From the NCBI GenBank assembly GCA_036845225.1, contig DAIUEJ010000001.1, positions 124,001 to 188,000 on the forward strand: a stretch of 64,000 bases of DNA. The letters are read 5' to 3'. Below the pieces are notes generated by a model that was not told the DNA's origin, did not search any database, and saw only the letters and a program-made list of their open reading frames with translations. Numbering within the stretch: position 1 is the stretch's first letter; every line of letters starts with the position of its first letter. Shown piece by piece: positions 1 through 7,970 of the stretch. Origin of the DNA: FEN-680 sp036845225 (GTDB lineage: Bacteria > Actinomycetota > Geothermincolia > Fen-727 > Anoxymicrobiaceae). Position numbers and translations under genes: made by a program.

Positions 1-1280
1 TCGAGCTCCTCCGCGGGCGCGCGCTCGTAGACGCGGTCGCGGATCACCATGGTCGCGGGCAGCAGGACGACCGTGAGGGCGAAGGCGAAGAAAGTCCCGA
101 CGGCCGCCGTCACGCCGAAATCCTTGAGCGGCGGAAGGACGCTGAACTCGAAGACCAGGAAGCCGAGGATGCTGGTGATGGCCATCAGGAATATCGCCAC
201 GCCCACGCCGATGAGAGCCACCCCGACCATCTCCACGGACCTGAACTCGTGCCCCATCTCCTCGTAATAGCGCGCGGTGAACGGGACCACGAAAGTGAGC
301 GCGTGCCCAAGCAGCAGCGGGATGATGGCGATGGCGGTCACCGAATACGGTATCCCCACCCAGCCCGTAAAACCGAACGTCCACAGGACGCTGAGCAGGA
401 TCACGCCGAGGGTCAGGAACGCGTCGCTGAACCTCCTGAACGCGAGGAAGATGACGAACACCACGAACCCGAGAGCGATGAGCCCGAGCAGCAGCGTCTT
501 GTCGCGGATGTGCGTGTTGAAGTCCCGGGCGAGGGTCGGGTCGCCCGACATGTACACCTTGAGCCCCGGTATGCCGGTGAGCTTGGTCTTGAACAGGTTC
601 TCGAGGCTCCCGGCGAGCACGATCTGCTGGTTGGGGGTCAGGGACGCGTTGGTCTTTATCATCACCAGAGCGGCCGGGTAGGTGTCGGTCTTCGGGTCGT
701 AGATCAGGAACTTCTGCTTTCCGATCATCTGGGAGCGCACGTCGGGCACGGAGAGGTAGTCCTCTCTGACCGTCTGCTTGAAGTCCTTGCCAGTCTGTGA
801 CTTGATCTGGTCGACGGTTATGTCGGACAGCCTTATATTGAAACCGCTCTGCGCTATCCCGGTCCTGATGTTGGCCACAAACGGGCTCAGGTAGTCGTTG
901 ATGTTCGGCACCGGCTGCTGGAGGATGGGCGGAACACCTGCGCCTTTCTGACCCGGTATCGCAACTATCTGGCCCTTGCCCAGCGCGGGGTCCTGGTTGA
1001 TGTAGTCTTCAAGCCCTATCAGGAACTGCACGACCTTGTTGTCGGTGACGTCGGGGGCCGTGATGAGGATGGTCTCGTAGGAGGTGCCGCCGAAATTCTT
1101 GTTGAGGTCGGCGAGCGCCTTGACGCTCGGGAAGTTCTTGGGGAGCAGGCTCGGGTAGGTGACGTCGCCCTTGAGGAAGAGGAGCCCGAGCCCGAGGCCC
1201 AGCGACAGGACGATGGAAACGATGATGATGGTCCACGGAAAGCGCTTGACCTGCCTGGCTATCCACGCGAATATGCGCAT
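1..1280 (-). CDS. RND/MMPL-family membrane transporter, N-terminal part (runs off the left edge)
   Basis: The minus-strand frame opens at an ATG at 1280 (MRIFAWIARQVKRFPW) and stays open to base 1, about 426 residues. One membrane segment lies near residues 15-36. A long extracytoplasmic domain follows (about 37-255). Then come closely packed hydrophobic segments (LLLGLIALGFVVFVIFLAF, AFLTLGVILLSVLWTF and others). This is the first half of an RND-superfamily protein of the MMPL/HAE3 type, inner-membrane proton-driven exporters of lipids or hydrophobic compounds. Most family members are 750-1000 aa, so the second half should lie outside the window. The substrate cannot be told from this part. 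The frame is intact, with no sign of decay. Confidence 0.85.
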   Translation of the reverse strand, partial: MRIFAWIARQVKRFPWTIIIVSIVLSLGLGLGLLFLKGDVTYPSLLPKNFPSVKALADLNKNFGGTSYETILITAPDVTDNKVVQFLIGLEDYINQDPALGKGQIVAIPGQKGAGVPPILQQPVPNINDYLSPFVANIRTGIAQSGFNIRLSDITVDQIKSQTGKDFKQTVREDYLSVPDVRSQMIGKQKFLIYDPKTDTYPAALVMIKTNASLTPNQQIVLAGSLENLFKTKLTGIPGLKVYMSGDPTLARDFNTHIRDKTLLLGLIALGFVVFVIFLAFRRFSDAFLTLGVILLSVLWTFGFTGWVGIPYSVTAIAIIPLLLGHALTFVVPFTARYYEEMGHEFRSVEMVGVALIGVGVAIFLMAITSILGFLVFEFSVLPPLKDFGVTAAVGTFFAFALTVVLLPATMVIRDRVYERAPAEEL

Positions 1281-1389
1281 CTCAGTCCTTCCGCCCCTGG
1301 CCCACACGTCAAGGTCACGCCTCCACCCGGCGCAAGCCTTTAGAATTATTTCTCTAGGCGGCCTTGGTTTCCTGTGATGGACGACAGGA

Positions 1390-1499
1390 GGGGTCAGGCA
1401 CCGTCCACCTTCTTGTCCACCTCCCCGGCGCCCCGGCCCCGCGCCGTCGCCAGGCATCAGAGGCCAATGTGGACAAGAAGGTGGACAGTGCCTGACCCC
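1390..1499. repeat. Long inverted-repeat element with GGGGTCAGGCAC head
   Basis: Two 31-bp arms, 1390-1420 and 1469-1499, are reverse complements with one mismatch and enclose 48 bp of GC-rich sequence. Both outer ends carry the GGGGTCAGGCAC head that also bounds the transposase element at 10724-11564 and recurs at 16872 and 61402. There is no coding capacity. It looks like a non-autonomous, REP/MITE-like relative of the RAYT element. Confidence 0.75.
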
Positions 1500-1510
1500 G
1501 TTTGTAGAAT
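1482..1510 (+). promoter_or_regulatory. Putative promoter of the GYD gene, -35 inside a repeat arm
   Basis: TGGACA (1482-1487), a 17-bp spacer, then TAGAAT (1505-1510). The -35 hexamer lies in the right arm of the inverted repeat ending at 1499. The GYD start codon is 41 bp downstream of the -10. Seen by eye only. Confidence 0.45.
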
Positions 1511-1550
1511 TGTGTGTTACCAGCCAAAGGCGGAAGAAAGGGGGAACGGC

Positions 1551-1835
1551 ATGCCCAGGTACATACTGCTCAGCAGCCTCACCGACGAGGGCGCGTCGAC
1601 TGTCAAGAAGAATCCCGAGAGGATCAAGGAAGTAAACAAGGACGTCGAGGCACTCGGGGGCAAGGTGGTCGACCAGTACGCCGTCATCGGCGAGTACGAC
1701 TTCATCAACATCCTCGAGGCGCCGGACATCGAGACCATCGCTCGCATCTCGGTCGAGCTGGGCTCGCGGGGCTCGGTCCACATCAAGACCCTGGCCGCGA
1801 TCCCCATCGACGAGTTCATCGCCCGCCTGAAGTAG
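1551..1835 (+). CDS. GYD-domain protein
   Basis: A 94-aa soluble protein that matches the GYD family throughout: the MPRYILLSSLTDEG start, the GGKVVDQYAVIGEYDF core and SRGSVHIKTLAAIP. GYD proteins are small ferredoxin-fold (ACT-like) proteins of about 95 aa with no established biochemical role. The ATG at 1551 has a purine-rich ribosome-binding site (AAAGGGGGAAC). It stands alone, with a promoter-like sequence upstream in a repeat arm and a hairpin terminator after the stop. The family call is firm; the function is unknown. Confidence 0.88.
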   Translation: MPRYILLSSLTDEGASTVKKNPERIKEVNKDVEALGGKVVDQYAVIGEYDFINILEAPDIETIARISVELGSRGSVHIKTLAAIPIDEFIARLK

Positions 1836-1857
1836 TCAACACAGAAAACTGCGCATT

Positions 1858-1885
1858 AGCCCCGGCTCTCATGGGCCGGGGCTTT
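1858..1885 (+). terminator. Rho-independent terminator of the GYD gene
   Basis: AGCCCCGGC and GCCGGGGCT form a 9-bp perfect stem around TCTCATGG, followed by a short T-rich tract, 23 bp after the stop codon. Confidence 0.75.
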
Positions 1886-1902
1886 CGATTTCTGCTGTGA
1901 CT

Positions 1903-1988
1903 CGCCGGCCGTGCATCGCTTCGCGACGCACCACCGGCGCGAATTCACACGCGCCAATGCGCGGTGCGGTCAGGTTAAAACCTGCCCG
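1903..1988. repeat. 86-bp three-hairpin dispersed element, copy 1
   Basis: Stem 1 is 1903-1919 paired with 1923-1939 (17 nt each) around a TTC loop. An 8-nt spacer follows, then a 41-nt block (1948-1988) holding CGCGC-CAAT-GCGCG and CAGGTT-AA-AACCTG. The second copy, at 54253-54338, has identical dimensions and compensated stem changes. It lies between the GYD terminator and the lipoprotein gene. No known family was recognised. Confidence 0.8.
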
Positions 1989-1996
1989 GCTGGTAC

Positions 1997-2005
1997 TGCT
2001 AGAAT
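1997..2005 (+). promoter_or_regulatory. Extended -10 promoter, near-leaderless
   Basis: TGCTAGAAT is an extended -10 (TGn plus TAGAAT at 2000-2005). It ends only 7 bp before the ATG at 2013, so transcription would begin at or next to the start codon. No -35 box is obvious. The position where one would lie is in the last hairpin of the 86-bp element. Confidence 0.45.
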
Positions 2006-2012
2006 AAGCGGC

Positions 2013-2981
2013 ATGAGGACGTTCAAATGTGTCGTGATACTTGCTATGACCTGTGCTCTCGCTTTCGTTGCATCCTCGTGCGGCCATAGTTCGCCGTGGT
2101 CCATCCAGACCCAGGAGGGCGACGTGTCGCTCCTCTCGGTGTCCGCCGCCGACGCGAGGCACGTCTGGGCGGTTGGGGGCGGCCCCGTCTATTTCTTCAA
2201 CGGAGTCTCCTGGACCACGCAGGCGCAGAAGCTGGAGGCGGAGCCGATGGACGTGTCCGCCGCGGACGCGAAGCACGTCTGGGCCGGGGGCGGGGACGGC
2301 GGGGGCATGGTCTGGTTTTTCGACGGCTCGACCTGGAGCAGGCAGTTCACCGTGCCCGAACCGACCGTCAGCAGCGTCGCGGCGGGCGACCCCACGCACG
2401 CCTGGGCGGTCGGAACCAGCGATACCGGCTCCACCATCTACGCGTTCAACGGCACCGGCTGGTCGGCGCAGTACGCCGCGGCCATCCACGTGCAGGACGT
2501 CTGCGCGCTTGACGCCTCACACGCCTGGGCGGTCGCCGAGGACAAGGCCGGCCTCAGCTCCGTCTACTTCTTCGACGGCTCGTCGTGGATGAAACAGTAC
2601 GACGCGCAGAAGCACCACGTCCTTCTCGGTATCTCGGCGGCGGACGCTTCACACATCTGGGCGGTGGGGTCCGACGAGAAGCCGGGCGCTGTCCCCGAAG
2701 CGGTGCCGGGCGTGGTCTATTCCTTCAACGGGGGGCGGTGGCGCCTGCAGCAGGAGGTGCCGGAGCAGCTTCACAAGGTCGCGGCCACCGGCGGCGGCAA
2801 CGCCTGGGCGGCCGGGGGCATCGGGAACAGCGGCCCTGTGTACCACTTCGACGGTCACACCTGGGTGAAACAGTTCAACGCCCTTGAGTCTCTGTTCGAC
2901 ATCACCGCCACCGACGCGCACCACGCCTGGGCGGTCGGCGGCCTGGGCGGCATGTTCGTGTTCGAGGACAACCCGCTCTAG
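2013..2981 (+). CDS. Secreted lipoprotein with seven beta-propeller-like repeats
   Basis: A 322-aa protein. Residues 1-23 look like a lipoprotein signal peptide (MRTFKCVVILAMTCALAFV) ending in ASSC, a slightly atypical lipobox. The rest consists of about seven repeats of 40-45 residues. Each carries a H-[VAI]-W-A-[VG]-G element followed by a [VI]Y-x-F-[ND]-G-x-x-W strand: HVWAVGG, HVWAGGG, HAWAVGT, HAWAVAE, HIWAVGS, NAWAAGG, HAWAVGG. The pattern suggests a single seven-bladed propeller on the outside of the membrane, probably for binding; no enzymatic residues stand out. An upstream in-frame extension to 1911 runs through the hairpin repeat and is rejected. There is no Shine-Dalgarno at 2013, which fits near-leaderless transcription. 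Confidence 0.75.
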   Translation: MRTFKCVVILAMTCALAFVASSCGHSSPWSIQTQEGDVSLLSVSAADARHVWAVGGGPVYFFNGVSWTTQAQKLEAEPMDVSAADAKHVWAGGGDGGGMVWFFDGSTWSRQFTVPEPTVSSVAAGDPTHAWAVGTSDTGSTIYAFNGTGWSAQYAAAIHVQDVCALDASHAWAVAEDKAGLSSVYFFDGSSWMKQYDAQKHHVLLGISAADASHIWAVGSDEKPGAVPEAVPGVVYSFNGGRWRLQQEVPEQLHKVAATGGGNAWAAGGIGNSGPVYHFDGHTWVKQFNALESLFDITATDAHHAWAVGGLGGMFVFEDNPL

Positions 2982-3081
2982 GGGGCAGTCCTCTTCTTGA
3001 AGAAAACCTCCCGCTCTGGAAAAATAACTCCTGCGCTCGACTGTCTGGACGCATCCCTACGACCTGTCGGAGAGACACTTC

Positions 3082-5148
3082 ATGCCTGATGACAAGACTG
3101 ATGAGGCCACCGGAAAGGGCGGCGCGGAAGGCCGCGAGGAAGAGGCGGCTGCGGGCGCCGAGACCGAGGCGCTCGTAGAGCCCGAGTCTCCAGCGCCTGA
3201 TACACCTCCCACGGACTCCGGGGTGAAGGGCGTGCCCGCACCCCTGGCGGAAGAAGAGGAACAGTTCGAGATCCCACGCCTCCGCCGCGTGACGCCGCTG
3301 ACGATCATCCTGGTGGTCATCTTCTCGTTCAGCGTGATGGGCCTCGTCATCGCCCTGAACCTCGAGGTGGTCCGCGATTTCTTCCAGAGCGAGGGCATCT
3401 TCTGGGTGATGAGGGTGGGCCTCATGCTCATGCTCGCCGCCATCATAGTCGCCGTCATCGTCCGAGAGGTCTCGAACCTGCGCTACGTCGAGCGCGTCCT
3501 CGACAAGATGATCGACGCGAACAAGCGGCTCCGGCTGCTCATGGAGGCGGGCAGGGAGGTCGGGTCGACCCTGGACCTCCAGGAGATCCTCTCCAGGGTC
3601 CTCGCATACACCTCGGACGTCACCGGCGCGGACATGGGCGCGATATACCTCTGGGACAAAGCCGAGAACGTGCTGCGCCTCGCCGTCGTCGAGGGCGTGG
3701 ACGATGCCAAGGTGATGTTCAAGGCGCTGCCCATGAAGAAAGGCCTGGTCGGGGAGGCGGCCTCGAACCGCGAGATGGTGGCGCTGGACAGCACCGAGTC
3801 GATAGACGAGAGAGACAACGTCTTCTTCGGCGCCGCGGAGCCCAGCTCGCAGGTGCTGGTACCCCTGGTGGCACGCGGCAAGTTCCTGGGCATGCTGGTG
3901 GCGGCGAACACGAGAGAGCATATCTACAGCGACGAGGAGAAGCGCCTCCTCGACGGCCTGGGCGAGATCGCCAGCCTGTCCATCACCAACGCCGAACTCT
4001 ACCGGATAGCGCGCAAGAGCCTGGACGCGCTCTCGCGCGAGCGGGGCGTGACGGACTCGGTCCTCGAAGAGATGGTGGCGGGCGTGATCACAGCGGATGC
4101 CCGGGGCCGCATCGGCGTCTTCAACCGTGAGGCGCAGCGGCTCACCGGCTACACCTTCGGCGAGAAGACGCAGGCCCTGCTGCGCCCGGAGACCTCGCTC
4201 GACCAGAACCCGCTCGGCCCGCTGGAGCACGGCATGCTGGACGTGCTGAAGGACCCGAAGCTGGTCAGGGAAGGCGACGCCATCGTCATGAAGACCGACA
4301 AGTCGCTGCTCTCGGTGAGCTACAGGATATACCCGCTGGTCAGCGGCCCGGAGGTCATCGGCGCCGCGTGCGTCTTCATGGAGGCGCGGGGGACCGGCGA
4401 GGCGCCGGCCCGCAAGGGAGGCACCGTCGACTACCAGGTGCTGCTTCGCTCCCTGGGCACCCGCGTCGAGAGAGTCTACACGCACCCCCTCTCCAGGGTG
4501 ATCGAGCGGCTCAGAGGCATGACCGCCGACGACTGGTCACGGGCGAGGGAGGACGTGATCGCCATGCTCGAGGCGGGATACTCTACCCTGCTCGGCCTGC
4601 TGGAAGACCTCGAGCAGTATCTCAACTGCACCACCACGCGCGAGTGGGACACGCCCGCGGAGTACGACCTTACTTCGATGACGGCGGAGGTGGTCACCGA
4701 GGCCCTCTCGTCTCCCGATGCCGAAGACGTCCAGGTGTCGCTGAAGCTGTCCGGGCTGCCGCCCGTGTTCGGCTTCGAGCGGATGATACGGACGGCGCTC
4801 GAGCAGGTCATCGAGAACGCGTGCATCGCCGCCGCGATGGGCGACAAGCGAGTGGCGGTGACAGGGAGCGACGAGGGCGGATTCGTGCGCATCGAGGTCA
4901 CCGACGGCGGGCCCGGCCTGTCGACGGAGACGCGCGAGTTCATGTTCATGCCTTTCTTCACCCACTGGGAAGGGCACTCGGGGCTCGGGCTCTCCATGGT
5001 GAAAAGGGTGATGCAGCGCATAGGGGGACGGGTCGGGGTCGCCGACGCGCCCGCGGGCGCCCTGTTCTTCCTCGAGTTCCCCACCTCGCCCGGACGTAGC
5101 TCCGAGGCGTCCGGCGACAAGAGCGCCGCCGACGCCGCCAGGGGGTGA
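3082..5148 (+). CDS. Membrane GAF-PAS sensor histidine kinase-like protein
   Basis: A 688-aa protein. The N-terminal 65 residues are acidic and Ala/Pro-rich. Two membrane helices follow (about 73-94 and 107-127), then a linker coiled coil, a GAF domain (about 150-305), a PAS domain (about 325-430) and a C-terminal GHKL ATPase domain (about 560-670). The ATPase shows an N-box (VIENACIAAAM), DGGPGL and GLGLSMV. The usual HisKA H-box (SHELRTPL) is absent. The only candidate phospho-acceptor is His in YTHPLSRVIERL near residue 465. No response regulator is adjacent. It could be an unusual kinase or a GHKL-domain sensor. The next gene starts at its stop codon, suggesting co-transcription. Confidence 0.75.
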   Translation: MPDDKTDEATGKGGAEGREEEAAAGAETEALVEPESPAPDTPPTDSGVKGVPAPLAEEEEQFEIPRLRRVTPLTIILVVIFSFSVMGLVIALNLEVVRDFFQSEGIFWVMRVGLMLMLAAIIVAVIVREVSNLRYVERVLDKMIDANKRLRLLMEAGREVGSTLDLQEILSRVLAYTSDVTGADMGAIYLWDKAENVLRLAVVEGVDDAKVMFKALPMKKGLVGEAASNREMVALDSTESIDERDNVFFGAAEPSSQVLVPLVARGKFLGMLVAANTREHIYSDEEKRLLDGLGEIASLSITNAELYRIARKSLDALSRERGVTDSVLEEMVAGVITADARGRIGVFNREAQRLTGYTFGEKTQALLRPETSLDQNPLGPLEHGMLDVLKDPKLVREGDAIVMKTDKSLLSVSYRIYPLVSGPEVIGAACVFMEARGTGEAPARKGGTVDYQVLLRSLGTRVERVYTHPLSRVIERLRGMTADDWSRAREDVIAMLEAGYSTLLGLLEDLEQYLNCTTTREWDTPAEYDLTSMTAEVVTEALSSPDAEDVQVSLKLSGLPPVFGFERMIRTALEQVIENACIAAAMGDKRVAVTGSDEGGFVRIEVTDGGPGLSTETREFMFMPFFTHWEGHSGLGLSMVKRVMQRIGGRVGVADAPAGALFFLEFPTSPGRSSEASGDKSAADAARG

Positions 5149-5153
5149 CGGCC

Positions 5154-5651
5154 TTGCTGATCGGATGCATCTCAGACACCCACCTCATGGGACGCCCGCT
5201 CCCGGACTCCGTGACAGCGGCCTTCGACGGCGTGGACCTGATACTCCACGCCGGAGACATCCTCGAGATGGCGGTCGTCGAGCAGCTCTCGGCCATCGCC
5301 GAGACGCTCGCGGTCAAAGGCAACATGGACCACGGCGAGGTCGCCCGCACCCTGCCGGAAAAGCGCGTGGTAGAGGCGGGCCCTTTCAAGATCGGGCTCA
5401 CCCACGGTCACGGCCCGCCGTCGGGTATCACCTGGAAGGTCGCGCGGATGTTCGAGGGAGAGGGTTGCGAGTGCATAGTCTTCGGGCACACCCACAACTC
5501 GCTCATCAAGGAGCGCAACGGCGTCCTCTTCTTCAACCCCGGAAGCCCGACCGACAGGATGTTCGCAAGAAAGCACACGGTGGGACTGCTCGAGGTAACT
5601 GATAAGATAGAGCCCCGGATAATCGAGGTACACGACTCGAAGGGTCCGTGA
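5154..5651 (+). CDS. YfcE/MJ0936-type metallophosphoesterase
   Basis: A 165-aa cytosolic calcineurin-like phosphoesterase with all metal motifs: ISDTH, HAGDI, KGNMD, THGHG and FGHTH. Small members of this family hydrolyse phosphodiesters in vitro, and the physiological substrate is usually unknown. I prefer the TTG at 5154 because it gives MLIGCISDTH, the usual N-terminus, and has GGGGGTG 6 bp upstream. A GTG at 5145 overlapping the preceding stop is the alternative. The stop overlaps the next start (TGATG), so it is translationally coupled to the thiolase gene. Confidence 0.88.
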   Translation: MLIGCISDTHLMGRPLPDSVTAAFDGVDLILHAGDILEMAVVEQLSAIAETLAVKGNMDHGEVARTLPEKRVVEAGPFKIGLTHGHGPPSGITWKVARMFEGEGCECIVFGHTHNSLIKERNGVLFFNPGSPTDRMFARKHTVGLLEVTDKIEPRIIEVHDSKGP

Positions 5652-6790
5652 TGGACGAAGTCGCCGTGATAGGCTGGGCACAGACTGACCATCGCCTCGC
5701 GATGGAGCGCGAGACCCACCTCAGCATCATCTACCAGGTCGTGAGCGAAGCTCTTTCATCCTGCGGGCTCACCATCCACGACATCGACGTGGTCATCGAC
5801 GCCGGAAGCGACTTCCTTGACGGCAGGGGAATCTCGACCTGCATCACAGTCGACGCCATGGGCGCTCATTTCAAGGAAGAGTCCAAGGTCGCGGGCGACG
5901 GGCTGCTGGCGGCGATATACGCTTACATGCGCATCGCCAGCGGCCTCTTCTCGACGGCCCTGGTCGTAGCCTACGGAAAGAGCTCCGAGAGCTCACCGGT
6001 CAAGCAGACCCAGTCCATGTGCGAGCCTTTCTACCTCAGGCCCCTGGGGGTCGACGCGACTACGGCCGCTGCGCTGCAGGCGAGGGCCTACATGCACCAC
6101 TACGGCGTGAGCCCCGAGGGCCCGGCCGGCGTGGCCGTCAAGAACCGCGCGGCAGGGGTCTACAACCCGCACGCGCAGCTTCGCAGCGAGATAACCCTCG
6201 AGGACGTCGCCTCTTCTTCGGAGCTGGCTTCTCCGATAAGGGAGCTGGAGGCGAGCCCGTCCTCCGACGGCGCCTGCGCGGTCGTCATCGCCCTGGGTGA
6301 CGTGGCGCGTTCGCTCCGTAACAGGCCCGCCTGGATATCAGGCATGGGCCACAGCATCGACGCTTACAGCCCCGGAGCGCGGGAGCTCTACAAGGCGCGG
6401 GCGGCGGCGAGCGCCTCCCGGTCGGCGTTCGAGCGGGCCGGGATAACAGACCCGCTGGCGCAGCTCGACCTGGTGGAGCTCAGCGAGTCCTTCGCCTACC
6501 AGGAGCTGATGCTCTGCGAGGCTTTCGGGCTCTGCGCCGAGGGCGAGGGCGAGGAGTTGCTCAAGTCGCGGGCGACGGAGCGGGGGGGCCGGCTGCCGGT
6601 GAACCCCTCCGGCGGCGCGACCTGCGCGAACCCGCTGGTGGCCACGGGGCTGGTCAGGCTTGCGGATGCCTGCGCCCAGGTGACCGGACGCACCGACGGC
6701 CCGCGCATCGAGGGAGCGAAGAAGGCTCTCGCCCACGCGGGGGGCGGGCTCGCCATGCAGACGGCAGCGTGCATGGTCGTGGAGAAATGA
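5651..6790 (+). CDS. SCP-x-like thiolase-fold protein lacking the usual catalytic residues
   Basis: A 379-aa thiolase-superfamily protein: VIGWAQTDH at the N-terminus, SESFAYQEL in place of the usual NEAF region, NPSGG, and AHAGGGLAMQ near the C-terminus. By eye, the position of the acylating Cys is Ala/Gly (KVAGDGLLAA), the GHP histidine is Asn (ANPLVATG), and the C-terminal CxG cysteine is His. The same substitutions occur in the next gene. Known relatives of this kind pair with DUF35 proteins and include retro-aldolases such as mycobacterial Ltp2. It starts the acyl-CoA cluster. The fold is firm; the reaction is open. Confidence 0.8.
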   Translation: MDEVAVIGWAQTDHRLAMERETHLSIIYQVVSEALSSCGLTIHDIDVVIDAGSDFLDGRGISTCITVDAMGAHFKEESKVAGDGLLAAIYAYMRIASGLFSTALVVAYGKSSESSPVKQTQSMCEPFYLRPLGVDATTAAALQARAYMHHYGVSPEGPAGVAVKNRAAGVYNPHAQLRSEITLEDVASSSELASPIRELEASPSSDGACAVVIALGDVARSLRNRPAWISGMGHSIDAYSPGARELYKARAAASASRSAFERAGITDPLAQLDLVELSESFAYQELMLCEAFGLCAEGEGEELLKSRATERGGRLPVNPSGGATCANPLVATGLVRLADACAQVTGRTDGPRIEGAKKALAHAGGGLAMQTAACMVVEK

Positions 6791-6806
6791 ACGACTGGAG
6801 AAATCG

Positions 6807-7970
6807 TTGACGAGACCGGCCGCGGTAGTAGGAACAGGACAGACCCGTTACACGAGCCGACGCGAGGACGTGAACGTGCCCGAACTGGTGCGCGAGGCGG
6901 CCAGCAGGGCGCTCGACGACGCGGGCCTCACCGCGCGTGACGTCGATGCCTTCCTGGTCGGCAGCGCCCCCGAGATATTCGAAGGGGTCAACTACCCCGA
7001 GAACTGGATAGCCCCGGCGCTCGGGGCGGCGGGCAAGCCCGTGATGAGGATACACACGGGTGGGACCGTGGGCGCCTCGACGACGATCGCCGGTTACTAT
7101 CACGTGGTGTCGGGGATGTACGACGTCGTCCTCGCCGTCGCATACCAGAAGCTCTCCGACGGGGTCGCCCAGTACGGGCTCTCGGCGTGCTACGACCCGC
7201 TGTGGGACCGCGACTTCGCCTGCGGAGCGCCCGGCCTGGCAGGACTCCAGGCGCGCCAGTACTTGTCGAGGTACTCCCCCGACGTGACCGAAGAGCAGGC
7301 CGCGATGGTCGCGGTCAAGAACCGGAAGAACGCCCTGCTCAACCCGTACGCCCAGCTCCAGATGGAGATAACCGTAGAGGACGTGATGGCTTCCGCCCCG
7401 GTGGCGGAGCCGCTCAAGCTCCTGGACTGCTGCCCGACCAGCGACGGCGCGGCTGCCGTGGTGATCGCAGAGGACCGCCGCGCGCGCAAGCTGACGAGCC
7501 GGCCCGCCTGGTTCGCCGGGGTCGGCACCTGCAGCGAGAGCCCGTACGTCCCGCACGTCGACATGGCCTACCCGGAGTCGTGCGTGAGGGCGGCCCAGCA
7601 GGCCTACCAGATGGCGTGGATCTACGAGCCGCTCAAAGAACTCGACATCGCGGAGGTGTACGAGGCGTTCAGCTTCCAGGAGCTGATCTGGACAGAGGCC
7701 CTCGGCCTGTGCGCGCCGGGCGAAGGAGGACGGCTCGCCGAGTCGGGAGAGACCGCTCTGGGCGGGGCTTTCCCGGTGAACCCATCGGGCGGGGTGCTCT
7801 CATCGAACCCCATCGGGGCGTCCGCGATGATCCGCCAGATCGAAGCGGCCATGCAGGTCATGGGCAAAGCGGGCGAGCACCAGGTGCCCGGCGTGAGGAA
7901 GGCGCTGGCACACTCCTGGGGAGGAGCGATCCAGTTCAGCACGGTGACGATATTCTCTGAGAAACTGTAG
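6807..7970 (+). CDS. Second SCP-x-like thiolase-fold protein, also without canonical catalytic Cys
   Basis: A 387-aa protein, paralogous to the preceding gene. It starts at a TTG (6807) behind CTGGAGAAATC. It shows VVGTGQTRY, HTGGTVGAS where thiolases carry CASG, EVYEAFSFQEL, NPSGGVLSSNPIGAS and AHSWGGAIQ. Again no residue aligns with the acyl-forming Cys, and the GHP His is Asn. Probably it works with one of the two DUF35 proteins downstream, as in Ltp2-ChsH2 or BbsB-BbsA complexes (family knowledge). Its TAG stop is the first TAG of the tandem hairpin repeat that follows, so the repeat array begins exactly at the gene end. Confidence 0.8.
   Translation: MTRPAAVVGTGQTRYTSRREDVNVPELVREAASRALDDAGLTARDVDAFLVGSAPEIFEGVNYPENWIAPALGAAGKPVMRIHTGGTVGASTTIAGYYHVVSGMYDVVLAVAYQKLSDGVAQYGLSACYDPLWDRDFACGAPGLAGLQARQYLSRYSPDVTEEQAAMVAVKNRKNALLNPYAQLQMEITVEDVMASAPVAEPLKLLDCCPTSDGAAAVVIAEDRRARKLTSRPAWFAGVGTCSESPYVPHVDMAYPESCVRAAQQAYQMAWIYEPLKELDIAEVYEAFSFQELIWTEALGLCAPGEGGRLAESGETALGGAFPVNPSGGVLSSNPIGASAMIRQIEAAMQVMGKAGEHQVPGVRKALAHSWGGAIQFSTVTIFSEKL

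Noticed and set aside
1903..1988. Integron attC site
   Set aside because: The hairpin geometry is reminiscent, but the GTTRRRY/RYYYAAC core sites and an integrase are missing.
2902..4485. Long minus-strand open frame (527 codons) opposite the sensor kinase gene
   Set aside because: It is antisense to a gene with clear GAF/PAS/ATPase domains; composition is typical of a high-GC shadow frame (Arg, His, Val-rich), with no domain.
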